Source of the DNA: Acidovorax sp. 1608163
GTDB lineage: Bacteria > Pseudomonadota > Gammaproteobacteria > Burkholderiales > Burkholderiaceae_C
NCBI RefSeq assembly: GCF_003669015.1
Contig: NZ_CP033069.1
Span: forward strand, 1,801,001 to 1,865,000
Reading direction: 5' to 3'
DNA: 64,000 nt
Below the pieces are notes generated by a model. It saw nothing but the letters and a program-made list of their open reading frames with translations. It was not told where the DNA came from and ran no database searches. The position numbers were made by a program, and so were the translations under genes. The stretch's first letter is position 1. Every line of letters begins with the position of its first letter. This document shows, in pieces, positions 28,993 through 36,915 of this stretch.

Positions 28993-29027
28993 GGCATGGC
29001 ATGGCATGGCGTGGCGTGGCGTGGCGT
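28993..29027. repeat. Pentanucleotide tandem repeat
   Basis: Three GGCAT units followed by four GGCGT units, 35 bases in all. It lies in non-coding DNA of the element and is likely to vary in copy number. Confidence 0.8.
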
Positions 29028-29347
29028 GTGGGGTAGGGGCTGTGAAAAATTTAGAGGCAGTCTGTGTGTAGACCGCTGCTGTCTATCCGTTCGCAACGCC
29101 GGGAAAAATGGCAGAGGGGGGTATGGCACGGGGCGGGTCGAAAGTGGGCGGCACCGTAACGGAAATCGTTCGCCTAGCCGCATATTGCTGGAATGCAAAA
29201 ACTGCCCCCCTGGGGTTTGGGCCAGGGGTAGGGGGGCGATCAAAGTTTGAGGCGCATAGACGGGAAACCGACCAGTTCCCCGTTTTTCTGTGCGCGCAGG
29301 TTTTGAGGGGTGAGGGTGGGTCGTTTGGCCCCTAGCAAACCCAAAGC

Positions 29348-29368
29348 GGGGGAACAAATGGGGGAACA
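29348..29368. repeat. Right-end pair of GGGGGAACA sites
   Basis: GGGGGAACA at 29348 and 29360, the same 12-bp spacing and orientation as the pair at 20218/20230. Both pairs are preceded by aaagc. Probable arm-type sites at the right attachment end. Confidence 0.75.
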
Positions 29369-29439
29369 AAAGCAGTTTTGAAAAAGTGAAACCTAGCATT
29401 CATGCGGGTTTCAAGGCTTCATTCAGTAGACGCCAGCCC

Positions 29440-29476
29440 AAGGGCGTTCGCTGAAATTCTGCGAACGCCCTTTTTC
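29440..29476 (+). terminator. Second copy of the ssrA-type terminator
   Basis: AAGGGCGTTCGC and GCGAACGCCCTT form a 12-bp perfect stem, followed by TTT. It is nearly identical to the stem after ssrA, but no gene precedes it here, so it marks an attachment-end duplication. Confidence 0.85.
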
Positions 29477-29600
29477 TTTGATAAATCAACGATTGATGGC
29501 CTATGGGATGTCTACATGCACCCATCCAGCCTGGAGAAATTGGGGGTACAGCCGGGGGTACAACCACCCCAATTTGGTGTGGTCGGTGTTTTGTACCCCC
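29440..29600. mobile_element. Remnant left end of a second, related element
   Basis: The order of parts repeats that of 20115-20276: terminator stem, AATCAACG about six bases after it, then a 12-bp-spaced pair (GGGGGTACA at 29542 and 29554), then one inverted site (TGTACCCCC at 29592). Distances agree: stem to first site 102 versus 103 bp, and first site to inverted site 50 bp in both. The site sequence differs by one base (T for A), as expected for a related integrase of different specificity. No integrase follows, so only the end remains. Confidence 0.7.
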
Positions 29601-29706
29601 AGGTTGATGCATTTTGAGTGCTCTAGAAATCTCAGGGTGCACGTGCGCTAGTTTGGTTGCTGTCGTTGCAGGCGTGGATTCGCGCGCATCAGCGCACTCC
29701 TGCGAC

Positions 29707-30210
29707 TCAGCGGCGGAGCGCAGGGTCCCAGTGCTCCACAATCTTCCCATTCACTATCCGGAACATATCAAACCACGTAGTAACGTAGCGTTTGGTTGAG
29801 TCCTTCGGGTCTGGGTACTCGCGGCCAAAGCTCAGGATGACCAAATCACGTTCTGCAACGATAGAGACCAGCGGGGCTTGGATGTGTGGGGCGATGGTTT
29901 GGGGCTTTTTGATTTTGGAGAAAAAATCGACAAAGGCTGCGCGACCGCTTTGCACATTGGGGTTGTGCTGCACGTATTCGTCTGACAAGTACTTGTCGGA
30001 AAGCTCCATGTGCCCGCCCTCAAACACTTCCCGCCAGAAGTCAAACACCAGCCGCTTGTTGGCGGCCAAGGCAGGGTCGTTGCTGCCCAGCCAAGAGGAT
30101 TGCTGATCAGGTGCGATGAACGACATTTCAGCATGCGACGCGATGGATGCGGTGCCGAGCAAAGCGGCCACCAGTGCCGCCTTCGCCAAAGATCTGTGCA
30201 GGTTTTTCAT
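29707..30210 (-). CDS. Exported SnoaL-like/NTF2-fold protein
   Basis: Protein of 167 residues with a signal peptide (KAALVAALLGTASIASHAEM). A SnoaL-like domain follows: FDFWREVFEGGHMELSDKYL, EYVQHNPNVQSGRAAFVDFF and a C-terminal WFDMFRIVNGKIVEHWD. That ending is characteristic of the cone-shaped NTF2 superfamily. Members include polyketide cyclases and many proteins of unknown role. The ATG at 30210 is the natural start. Its link to the neighbouring export cluster is uncertain. Confidence 0.82.
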   Translation of the reverse strand: MKNLHRSLAKAALVAALLGTASIASHAEMSFIAPDQQSSWLGSNDPALAANKRLVFDFWREVFEGGHMELSDKYLSDEYVQHNPNVQSGRAAFVDFFSKIKKPQTIAPHIQAPLVSIVAERDLVILSFGREYPDPKDSTKRYVTTWFDMFRIVNGKIVEHWDPALRR

Positions 30211-30390
30211 AGATGACAACGGTACTTGGTTGTGTTTTCAGGGATTGCGCAGTTTGTTGTCTGCGAAGCGTTGGAGTGATTGACGCCGTATGGAAGCCAT
30301 TTCGCGAGGGGGTGCAACGGCGGCGATTCAGAAAACAAAGCCATGCGCTGCATCAACAGCAATGCCTGATTCCCGTCTTCTCCGGAGTGG

Positions 30391-30561
30391 CTAATTTCTA
30401 CCCACCGCCAGTGCCGCCAGAACAGCGATGCTACCTGCGAGGTAGAGCCCACAGAGTCGAGGGATGGCCGCGTAGATTTCGATGGCAGCCAGCGCAAACT
30501 GGTAGCCGATTCTCCATTTGAGCCCCAGGGCCACCGGTGTGGTCTTTGATTCAGTCGTCAC
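30391..30561 (-). CDS. Possible 56-residue membrane protein
   Basis: Reading from a GTG at 30561 gives a clean frame with a polar N-terminus and hydrophobic stretches (YQFALAAIEIYAAIPRLCGL, then YLAGSIAVLAALAVG). It is the only attractive frame in the 400-base space 30211-30611, which otherwise shows nothing. No ribosome-binding site is evident and no family is recognised. It could be a gene fragment. Confidence 0.3.
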   Translation of the reverse strand: MTTESKTTPVALGLKWRIGYQFALAAIEIYAAIPRLCGLYLAGSIAVLAALAVGRN

Positions 30562-30611
30562 AAGGGTTTGGCGTCGTCGCCGACGCGATCATTGCAGCCC
30601 CCGTCAATTCA

Positions 30612-31768
30612 TCAGGGCGTGGATGTGGCCCTCATGGCAAGCCACTGCGCTGGGATCAGTCCATACAGGGGGCTTGGATCTCTTTGCCATGTGTGGGGAG
30701 ACAGCGGGGTCGTGGCATTTTGCGTGGAACCGTTGGAGTCGGGGTTCAGTGCCGCAAGCTGCTGCATCCATGCCAAGTCCACGGTCCCACTGGGCGTGGG
30801 GCGCGAGAAGATCAACTCCAGCATTCTGCGAGCCTTCTCATCGCCGCTGCTGGCTGCAATTTGGTACAGGCGCACTGCCTCTGCGTAGTTGGCTGGCACA
30901 CCGTCACCACGGTGGTAGCGTTGCGCTTCGGTATACCACGCCTGTGCGTTGTTGCGGATGGGTTGGTGGGGCTGCTTGGATGGGCTTGGCTGAATGCGCT
31001 TGCGCAGCAGATGGGCATTGGCTGCTGCGGCGGCAGACCTGGTGGCTGCGGACTGGAATTGCGCGAGTGCTTTTTCGAGCTGGCCGGTCGCCAGGTATTC
31101 CAGCCCTAGTTCATTCGTCGCCTGGGCATTGCCTGCATTGGCCGCAGCCAGCAAAAGTGGGTGTGGGGCTTGGGCTGGTTCTGACGTGGGCGATGGTATG
31201 GGAGCGATCGCCTGGCTGACCAGCCATTCGAGATATTTGGCCAGACCTGGCGTGCCTTTGGTCAACTGCTGGATCCAGGGGATGGCTGCTGCAGGATTCG
31301 GGGGCTCAGGCACCCCATGATTTGACACCATGCCAAACCTACGGGTGCCAGAGGGTGTCGCAGTGCTTGGGCTTGTTCAAACCAATGTTGTGCCTGGGCT
31401 GTGTCTGTGGGCGTGCCCACACCATGCAGGCTTAGCAGGCCCAGCAGCCAAGCGGCTTCGGCTGGGCTCGTGGTTGGCTTGGGGGACGAGTTTGTGGATG
31501 GGCGCTTTGATGCAGCGGGCGCAGGCCCGCTGCCCAGCGCTGCTGCGCGCAGCGCCTGCACTGCTTGTTCAGTGCGGAGGGGGCTATTTGTAGCCGCAGA
31601 TGGTGAAGGCGCATGGAGCGTTTCAGGGTCCAAGCCTTGGTCCGCAGATTCGGAAAAGCCCCTGGCTGCAGCTAGGGCCACAATGGGGAAGCACAAACCC
31701 AGTCCAAGTGTCGCTATCCACAGCAGCTTGGTGGGTGAGGCCAATGACAGGCGATGTGGCTTGGACAT
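30612..31768 (-). pseudogene. Sel1-repeat exported protein, one frameshift
   Basis: The first frame starts with a signal-anchor (LLWIATLGLGLCFPIVALAA) and a Sel1/TPR-like unit (AEAAWLLGLLSLHGVGTPTD). It ends soon after GLAWCQIMGCLSP. The second frame continues with AIPWIQQLTKGTPGLAKYLE and further Sel1-type units (ATNELGLEYLATGQLEKALA; YHRGDGVPANYAEAVRLYQI). Adding one G to the run at 31300-31304 joins them into a protein of about 385 residues. Sel1 repeats mediate protein contacts, often in cell-surface systems. It is last in the minus-strand cluster after the CsgG-like gene (18-bp gap). Confidence 0.75.
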
Positions 31769-31786
31769 GGAGCTGCCGCAACGGTC

Positions 31787-33541
31787 TTATTTGCGGGGAG
31801 CTGGTGCTGCAGAGGCGGCGGTAGGGGTTCGCCGGGGCACCACATTCCAGTACACCGCGTTGCCGGTGTAGCCGGTGCTGCCCCATGCCTTGGCAAAGGC
31901 TTCGTTGATCTTCTCCAACGTGCGGATCCCCTGGATGGCCTTCAGGGCCGGGCCGCGCAAATCGTCGGGCAGCTTGGCGGTGCTGTCTTCGTCTGTGGCA
32001 AAGCAGGCAACTCCCTCGCGGCCCGGGCTGGCAGCGTCCATCACAAACCCCGGGTTGGGGCTCATCCAGTCCGGGATGCGGACAGCCTGGTTGGCAGACA
32101 CCCAGCCCACCGTATTGGCTTGGTTGGGCAACAAACGCATGACGGTGCCGGTGGCATCGGCCAGATAACACTGCAGAAAAGATGCGCGTGACACTGTGGC
32201 AGACAAGAATATCTGTTCGCCGACTTCAAAGGCTGTGCGGTCCAGCAGCACGTTCTCAATTTGCATGTTCAAGGTGCGCTCGGCGGCGGGCGCCCCATAC
32301 ATCAGCGCACTGGTCACCACGGGCTTTGTGGGCTGGTCTGCGGCCTCTGGCTTGGGCTGCACCGGCTCGGCATGGGTAGAACTCCAACCGATGCGCGCCA
32401 ATGTGCCGTCCGCAGCCAAGTCCACAAAGTGACGCAAAGCCCGTTCGTAGGTCGGGAAGTCCACCACGCCGGTCACCACCATCCCGTTGTCGGCCTGAAA
32501 GCGTGCCAATGCGGCCCGAAGCTGGGGGTTGGGTTCTGCCAGCGAACTGCTGCTGGACGGGCTGGCTGAACTGGCACCTGCTGCGAGGTACCCGCGGCTG
32601 GTCAATGAGCGCGCAACCAGCTGGATGCGCACCGAGGCTGAGCCCTCGTCATACCAGTCGCGCAACTGCCGCTGAAAGTCGGGGTGGTTTTGCTCCAAAG
32701 TAAGGCATTGCCAATAGGGCACGCGTGCCCATTTGCCGACCAGCTCAATCGTGGCCAAATCGACCAGCGTCCGCATGGCGCTGCCAGCGCCTTGGGTGTA
32801 ATCGCGCCCGACATTGAATTGCACCCCATAGGTGCCAATACGGCCCGCTAGGTCCACACCTTGGCCGCCACTGCCCACAATGACCTCGTTGGCCGAGTCC
32901 AGTCCGGGTATCAGCGTGCGGGTGCGGAAGTCGCCCAGGTGCATTTCCAGCCCGATGATGGTGGCGTTGCGGCTTTGGCTGTAGCCCAGATCCACGCGGG
33001 GGCCAGACAGCCCCGTGTCAAAGCGGTTGTTGATGACGTTTTGGTCCGCAAACGATACGGCGCCAGAGATATACAACGCTGGCCTTTGCAGCTGGATCTG
33101 GTTGTTGTTCAGCAAGATGGTGGTCAGGTTCTGCACCGTGTCTTGCCGTGCAATGTCCACCTCATAGTCCACAAACCGGAAGGCATTGCTCAAGCGCGAC
33201 ATTTGCGACAGTGCCGTGATCACCATGTCTTTGCTGGCCACTGCCACGCGGCCAGAGTAATCCGGAATCTGTTTGCTGGTGATGAGCGTGGTGGGCTGCT
33301 GGGCGTCGCGCAGCATGTGGTCCATGCACACCAGCGAATCAGAGAAGCTGGAGATTGAGCGGGTGGGGCGGGTGGCGGGGCGGTCGGTGATGGAGGCGCG
33401 CTCCTGAAAGGGCTGATCCTTCCTGGGGTCCATAGGGATGGTGCAGCCACTCAGCCACAGGCTGCCAAAGATAGCCACCAAGATGCCCCAACGCAAAGGG
33501 CGGTGCAAGGGCCCGGCCGGGGCCAGGTGGGGGGATGGCAT
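31787..33541 (-). CDS. CsgG/HfaB-like outer-membrane lipoprotein with peptidoglycan-binding and DUF4384-like regions
   Basis: Lipoprotein of 584 residues; the lipobox LSGC places the lipidated cysteine at residue 33. Residues 60-280 resemble the CsgG/HfaB family that forms the curli secretion pore (GRVAVASKDMVITALSQMSR; AFRFVDYEVDIARQDTVQNL; LYISGAVSFADQNVINNRFD; TLVDLATIELVGKW). Residues 337-375 look like a peptidoglycan-binding module (LRAALARFQADNGMVVTGVV). Residues 425-570 resemble DUF4384 (AFEVGEQIFLSATVSRASFL). Standard CsgG is about half this length, so the C-terminal additions are notable. It follows the two small exported-protein genes on the same strand and probably exports or anchors them. 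Confidence 0.8.
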   Translation of the reverse strand: MPSPHLAPAGPLHRPLRWGILVAIFGSLWLSGCTIPMDPRKDQPFQERASITDRPATRPTRSISSFSDSLVCMDHMLRDAQQPTTLITSKQIPDYSGRVAVASKDMVITALSQMSRLSNAFRFVDYEVDIARQDTVQNLTTILLNNNQIQLQRPALYISGAVSFADQNVINNRFDTGLSGPRVDLGYSQSRNATIIGLEMHLGDFRTRTLIPGLDSANEVIVGSGGQGVDLAGRIGTYGVQFNVGRDYTQGAGSAMRTLVDLATIELVGKWARVPYWQCLTLEQNHPDFQRQLRDWYDEGSASVRIQLVARSLTSRGYLAAGASSASPSSSSSLAEPNPQLRAALARFQADNGMVVTGVVDFPTYERALRHFVDLAADGTLARIGWSSTHAEPVQPKPEAADQPTKPVVTSALMYGAPAAERTLNMQIENVLLDRTAFEVGEQIFLSATVSRASFLQCYLADATGTVMRLLPNQANTVGWVSANQAVRIPDWMSPNPGFVMDAASPGREGVACFATDEDSTAKLPDDLRGPALKAIQGIRTLEKINEAFAKAWGSTGYTGNAVYWNVVPRRTPTAASAAPAPRK

Positions 33542-33585
33542 GTGTGTGCTCCTACCTCGGGCGCCGCGCCCAATGGGCTGCCTGG

Positions 33586-34014
33586 CTACTTGCAGATGTT
33601 GACCAGATCGCCGCGCAGCACCACCACTTGCGGGGCGGCCGTGGTGCCGTACCTGGCGGTGTTGGCTGTACCGCTGGAAACCGTATTGCTACCCACCTCC
33701 TGCACGCAGGTTTTTTGCATGCCCTGTGCATTGGCCGTTGTGACCACGTCGTTGTTGGTCAGCACACCAGAGGTGTCTTCCGAAAACGCCTTGGCCTCAT
33801 AGCGTGCGATGCGGGCGCGCAGCCATGCGGGCATGCTGGTGTTGCCATCCAGGTTGGAGGAGGGCGTGGCAGCGCCGGTAGGCTGCATTTGCACGGTGAG
33901 CTTTTTGGTCAAGATGACCGGGTCTTCGCCAGGCGCCTGTGCCCAGGCGACACCGCAGAGATTGAGACAAAGACTCCAGGCTGCGAGCCTGGGCCAGGTG
34001 TAGCGAGTGCCCAT
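33586..34014 (-). CDS. Small exported protein of the amyloid-like cluster
   Basis: Protein of 142 residues with a signal peptide ending near CGVAWAQA and a strong ribosome-binding site (GGAGG). The mature part is Ser/Thr/Ala/Asn-rich with two cysteines (KTCVQEVG and the C-terminal NICK). It contains KLTVQMQPTGAATPS and NTVSSGTANTARYG. It is not recognised with certainty; its position between the repeat protein and the CsgG-like gene parallels small curli or holdfast accessory proteins such as CsgE/CsgF/HfaA. That comparison rests on context. Confidence 0.7.
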   Translation of the reverse strand: MGTRYTWPRLAAWSLCLNLCGVAWAQAPGEDPVILTKKLTVQMQPTGAATPSSNLDGNTSMPAWLRARIARYEAKAFSEDTSGVLTNNDVVTTANAQGMQKTCVQEVGSNTVSSGTANTARYGTTAAPQVVVLRGDLVNICK

Positions 34015-34073
34015 GGAACACCTCCAGATTTGAATGAAGGAGCAGCCTTCAAGGGTGTGCGATCTGAGTCATC

Positions 34074-34119
34074 GGCCTGCGCAAACGGTACGGGCGACCC
34101 CGCACTGTTTCCGCAGGCC
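34074..34119. promoter_or_regulatory. Inverted repeat between the two exported-protein genes
   Basis: GGCCTGCG at 34074 and CGCAGGCC at 34112 are exact complements around a 30-base loop. It may form an mRNA structure that lowers readthrough from the amyloid-like gene to the downstream genes. There is no T-tract, so it is not a standard terminator. Confidence 0.4.
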
Positions 34120-34165
34120 TTCAGGTGGTGATGGCCGCCGTCAGGCAGCACAGTGGCCAGGGGCC

Positions 34166-34639
34166 TTAGTTAGGCCAGTTGCTGGTCTTGGTGGGCTGGC
34201 AGGTGAAGCAGGCGTTGTTGGTAGCGATGTTTTGCACCGCTTTGCTGTTGCTGCCGCTGGACAGGTTGGCGATGGTGGCACCAGTCAGAGCGGTGAACTG
34301 GAGCGAGTTGCCCGAAATGGTCACTTCGCCAACGTTGGAGGACAGGTTCTGGCTGGCATAAGCGTCGCTGCCGCTGGCGGTGTTGGTCACACTGCCGCCA
34401 ACCCCCAGCACCCCTTGGATGGAGTTGCCGCCCACAGTGACATTGCCTGTGTTGGAGGCCAGGTTTTGGAACGCCTCGCTCTTGGAGCCTGTGGAGTTAT
34501 TGCTGGCAGACACATTGGCCAGCGAAGCGAATTGCACCGAAGTGCCAGTGATCGAAATATCGGGACTGGAAGACACGGGGCCTGTGGCCATGGCAGTGGA
34601 GGCAATGGCGCTCAAAGCAATGAAAGCAAGGGTTTTCAT
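34166..34639 (-). CDS. Secreted three-repeat protein, putative functional amyloid subunit
   Basis: Protein of 157 residues with signal peptide MKTLAFIALSAIASTAMA and AAGGA upstream of the ATG. The mature part is three tandem repeats of 39-40 residues (26-65, 66-104, 105-142). They align at DISITGTSVQF / NVTVGGNSIQG / EVTISGNSLQF and at SEAFQNLASN / AYASQNLSSN / SKAVQNIATN. The regular Ser, Gly, Asn, Gln spacing with alternating hydrophobic residues is that of beta-solenoid amyloids such as CsgA. A CFTC pair lies near the C-terminus. It heads the cluster with a CsgG-like exporter. I infer a surface fibre or adhesin subunit; the sequence family itself is not one I can name. Confidence 0.75.
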   Translation of the reverse strand: MKTLAFIALSAIASTAMATGPVSSSPDISITGTSVQFASLANVSASNNSTGSKSEAFQNLASNTGNVTVGGNSIQGVLGVGGSVTNTASGSDAYASQNLSSNVGEVTISGNSLQFTALTGATIANLSSGSNSKAVQNIATNNACFTCQPTKTSNWPN

Positions 34640-34672
34640 GACAGATCCTTCGATGATGGTTGTCGACACTGT

Positions 34673-34699
34673 CTGCACCGCAGCGAATCTGCGGTGCAG
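34673..34699 (-). promoter_or_regulatory. 11-bp perfect hairpin in the leader of the amyloid-like gene
   Basis: CTGCACCGCAG and CTGCGGTGCAG flank CGAAT, 34 to 60 bases before the ATG. It lacks a T-tract in the sense direction. It could stabilise or regulate the mRNA. The remaining divergent intergenic space up to 35204 must hold both promoters; an AT-rich stretch at 34916-34975 is the likeliest place, but no clear boxes were fixed. Confidence 0.5.
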
Positions 34700-35204
34700 T
34701 GGCTTGGACAGTTCAGGTCGGCTGGCCTCTCCGGGGAGGTGGCTGCGTTTCCTCGCTGTCTGGGGTCAGTGTCTGCGCGCCCCTCTCCAATACAAATACG
34801 GGGGACTGGCTACCCCATACGGTGGAGCGCTCTTCCACGCAAAACGCTTGGAAGCCTTGTGGGTTGCGAGGATGAATCGCCGCCCTAGCTTGATCGCGGG
34901 TGAAAACCTAGGTAGTAACTGTTTGTGAAATTTGCAATCATTTGACGATTTCAAACAACGTGAGGAAATTTTGTTGCATTGTGTTCGCTACCGAACGGAG
35001 TGGAGAGCACGCTGCGGTCACGATGCAGTCAGCTCAAAACCTGTGCGCAAACGTAAGGATGCGCAGTGACCGCACGAAGCACCAGCGGTGTGGTTGCCGA
35101 CTGCCTTCATCTAAGCCGGCTGCACGGTGGCTTTGCCTCTCACTGCAGCATCCAGGGTTCTGCGCGGCTTTCAATGCAATTCAAGTTCCCTAGGAGTGTT
35201 TATC

Positions 35205-35987
35205 GTGAGCAATCATGGGCAAGTCGAATCTTCAGCTGCGCCAAGCGTGCATCCCTCTGTGCCTTCAGGCCAGTTTTCCACCTACTCCAATCCACCATCG
35301 GTGTGGCCCGCTTTCCTGGTCGGTCAAGAGTCCAGCCCCATCAGGGTGCTGCTCGTGGATGACGATGCGCACATTCGGATGGTGATTGCGCAGGAGTTGA
35401 TGTCAGATCCGCGCACTTTGCTGGTAGGCCAGGCCGCCAGCGTCAGGGAGGGGCGCAAGGCCATCAAGCAGCATGAGTTTGATGTGCTGCTGGTAGACCT
35501 GAACTTGGGCGATGGCGAGGCCTTTGAGCTGCTGGAGTTTTTCAGGTCTTTTCGCCCCTCGGCACAGGCGGTCGTCATTTCCGTGATGGAAAACGACGAG
35601 CAGGTGATGCGAGCCTTTGAGCTGGGGGCTGCGGGCTTTGTGGGCAAGAATTCCTGGTTTGGCAACTATGCGCAATCCGTGCTGCAAGTTGCCAATGGTG
35701 GCGCGTCTATCACCCCCAACTTAGCGCGGCGCTTGCTACAGCGGTTTGACCGTACTAACGCAGCAGAATCTAAGCGGCGCCAGCCCGATGATGCTGACCG
35801 CCTTTCCGCCCGCGAGAAAGAGATTTTGCGCCTGGTCGCCAGCGGGTACACCAGCGTGGAAGTCGGGTCGCGCCTGTTCATCAGCAGCATGACGGTCAAC
35901 ACCCATCTGCGGAACATCTACCGCAAGCTACAGGTCAGGACCCGTGCACAAGCCGTGCGATTCGCCTCCTTGAGGGGATTGTTCTAG
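35205..35987 (+). CDS. NarL/FixJ-type response regulator
   Basis: Regulator of 260 residues. An unstructured N-terminal extension of about 45 residues precedes a receiver domain (PIRVLLVDDDAHIRMVIAQE), with the phospho-acceptor Asp98 in LLVDLNLGDGEAF. The C-terminal LuxR helix-turn-helix has LSAREKEILRLVASGYTSVE and SSMTVNTHLRNIYRKLQVRT. A GTG start was chosen because TAGGAG precedes it by about nine bases; an upstream in-frame ATG lacks such a site. It is followed after 37 bp by its kinase and is divergent from the amyloid-like cluster, much as csgD is divergent from csgB in E. coli. Confidence 0.88.
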   Translation: MSNHGQVESSAAPSVHPSVPSGQFSTYSNPPSVWPAFLVGQESSPIRVLLVDDDAHIRMVIAQELMSDPRTLLVGQAASVREGRKAIKQHEFDVLLVDLNLGDGEAFELLEFFRSFRPSAQAVVISVMENDEQVMRAFELGAAGFVGKNSWFGNYAQSVLQVANGGASITPNLARRLLQRFDRTNAAESKRRQPDDADRLSAREKEILRLVASGYTSVEVGSRLFISSMTVNTHLRNIYRKLQVRTRAQAVRFASLRGLF

Positions 35988-36024
35988 CCAGGGTTGCCAT
36001 CACCGAAGGCTTGCTGCCCGCGCT

Positions 36025-36864
36025 ATGTTTCGCACCCGTCCTGCCTGGTTTGCGATCACCTGTATTTCCTTTTGGTTGCTGCAGTTGGTGTTGACGGTGC
36101 TGGCGTTTGGCTGGCTTGGGGGTATCGGTGGTGGTGTGCAACTTTGGCTGCGAGGTGTGACGCTGCTCGTCTGCTTGGCATTGGGGGGGCTGCTGCTCAT
36201 TCAGCTGCCCAGGGCCTTACAGTGGCGACCCCGCCTGAGTCCACGACCGAGCCCGGAACTGCATGCTGAACGGCGGCGCATTGCCCGTGACCTGCACGAC
36301 AGCCTGGGCTCTCAGCTTGTGTGTGCCATGGCGCTTCTTGACTCCAAACCTTCCAGCGACAGCGAGGTGCTCAATGTTCTGGAGCGCTGCATGCTCGATC
36401 TGCGCCTGATCGTGGACTCCATGGGCGGGGAGGGCGAGTCGGTGACCGAGCGCCTGGCACGGCTGCGCCACCGCATGCAGCCCGTGCTGGAGCGCCGCGA
36501 CATCCAGATGACCTGGGACGTGCAAGTCTTTGATGGAGCCATGCAGTTGCATGGGCACTGTGCTACCCACTTGGTGGCAATTGTCCAGGAGGCATTGAGC
36601 AATGTGCTGCAGCATGCCAGGGCTACCGAAGTGGCTGTCAGCGTGCACTACCTTGCTGCGTCGGGCTCTTGGTATGCCGAGGTCAGCGATAACGGCATTG
36701 GCATGGATACACAACATGACGGCGCCCAGGTGCACGCCGGATCAGGCATTGCAGGCATGCGCAGGCGGGCGGAACTGGCTGGGGGGCAGTTCAGCTTTCT
36801 GCCGCGCCAGGGTGGGGGCACCTGTGTGTGGGTGATCGTGCCAGGCGGCGCTGCGGATGGCTAG
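36025..36864 (+). CDS. NarX-type sensor histidine kinase
   Basis: Membrane kinase of 279 residues with two N-terminal helices (FWLLQLVLTVLAFGWLGGI; LLVCLALGGLLLIQLP) and almost no periplasmic domain. The HisKA_3 dimerisation box ERRRIARDLHDSLGSQLVCA puts the phosphorylated His at residue 91. The ATPase part has HLVAIVQEALSNVLQHARAT, VSDNGIG and GSGIAGMRRRAELAGG. It pairs with the preceding response regulator. The short sensor region suggests it detects a membrane signal or a partner protein. Confidence 0.9.
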   Translation: MFRTRPAWFAITCISFWLLQLVLTVLAFGWLGGIGGGVQLWLRGVTLLVCLALGGLLLIQLPRALQWRPRLSPRPSPELHAERRRIARDLHDSLGSQLVCAMALLDSKPSSDSEVLNVLERCMLDLRLIVDSMGGEGESVTERLARLRHRMQPVLERRDIQMTWDVQVFDGAMQLHGHCATHLVAIVQEALSNVLQHARATEVAVSVHYLAASGSWYAEVSDNGIGMDTQHDGAQVHAGSGIAGMRRRAELAGGQFSFLPRQGGGTCVWVIVPGGAADG

Positions 36865-36915
36865 TCCGCAAAGCCAGGGCAACGACGAGGTATCTATCAG
36901 TTGAGGCCAATAGGC

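Larger units (their letters stand above)
28590..29347. other. Non-coding right arm of the element
   Basis: About 760 bases with no gene that I can support. It holds two inverted sets of the 9-bp repeat and a short pentanucleotide repeat, listed separately. Candidate location for a replication origin or cis-acting replication region. Confidence 0.5.
20104..29439. mobile_element. Integrative element downstream of ssrA, about 9.3 kb
   Basis: Bounded on the left by tmRNA and its terminator and on the right by a near-copy of that terminator. It carries a P4-type tyrosine integrase at the tmRNA end, an AlpA-like regulator, a DUF927-type primase/helicase, and cargo of unknown function. Paired GGGGGAACA sites occur near both ends with the same 12-bp spacing (20218/20230 and 29348/29360). 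No capsid, packaging, conjugation or relaxase gene is present, so it resembles a phage-satellite-like or self-replicating integrative island rather than a prophage. The exact crossover is uncertain: the right end shows only weak similarity to the tmRNA 3' end (gcgggtttcaa...cgccagc). Confidence 0.8.

Noticed and set aside
20104..29600. Complete prophage
   Set aside because: No structural, packaging or lysis genes are present; the content fits a satellite-like integrative element.
34640..35204. Cyclic-di-GMP (GEMM) riboswitch in the divergent leader
   Set aside because: Scattered words such as cacgcaaaacgc recall the motif, but the two helices and conserved loops cannot be placed on either strand.
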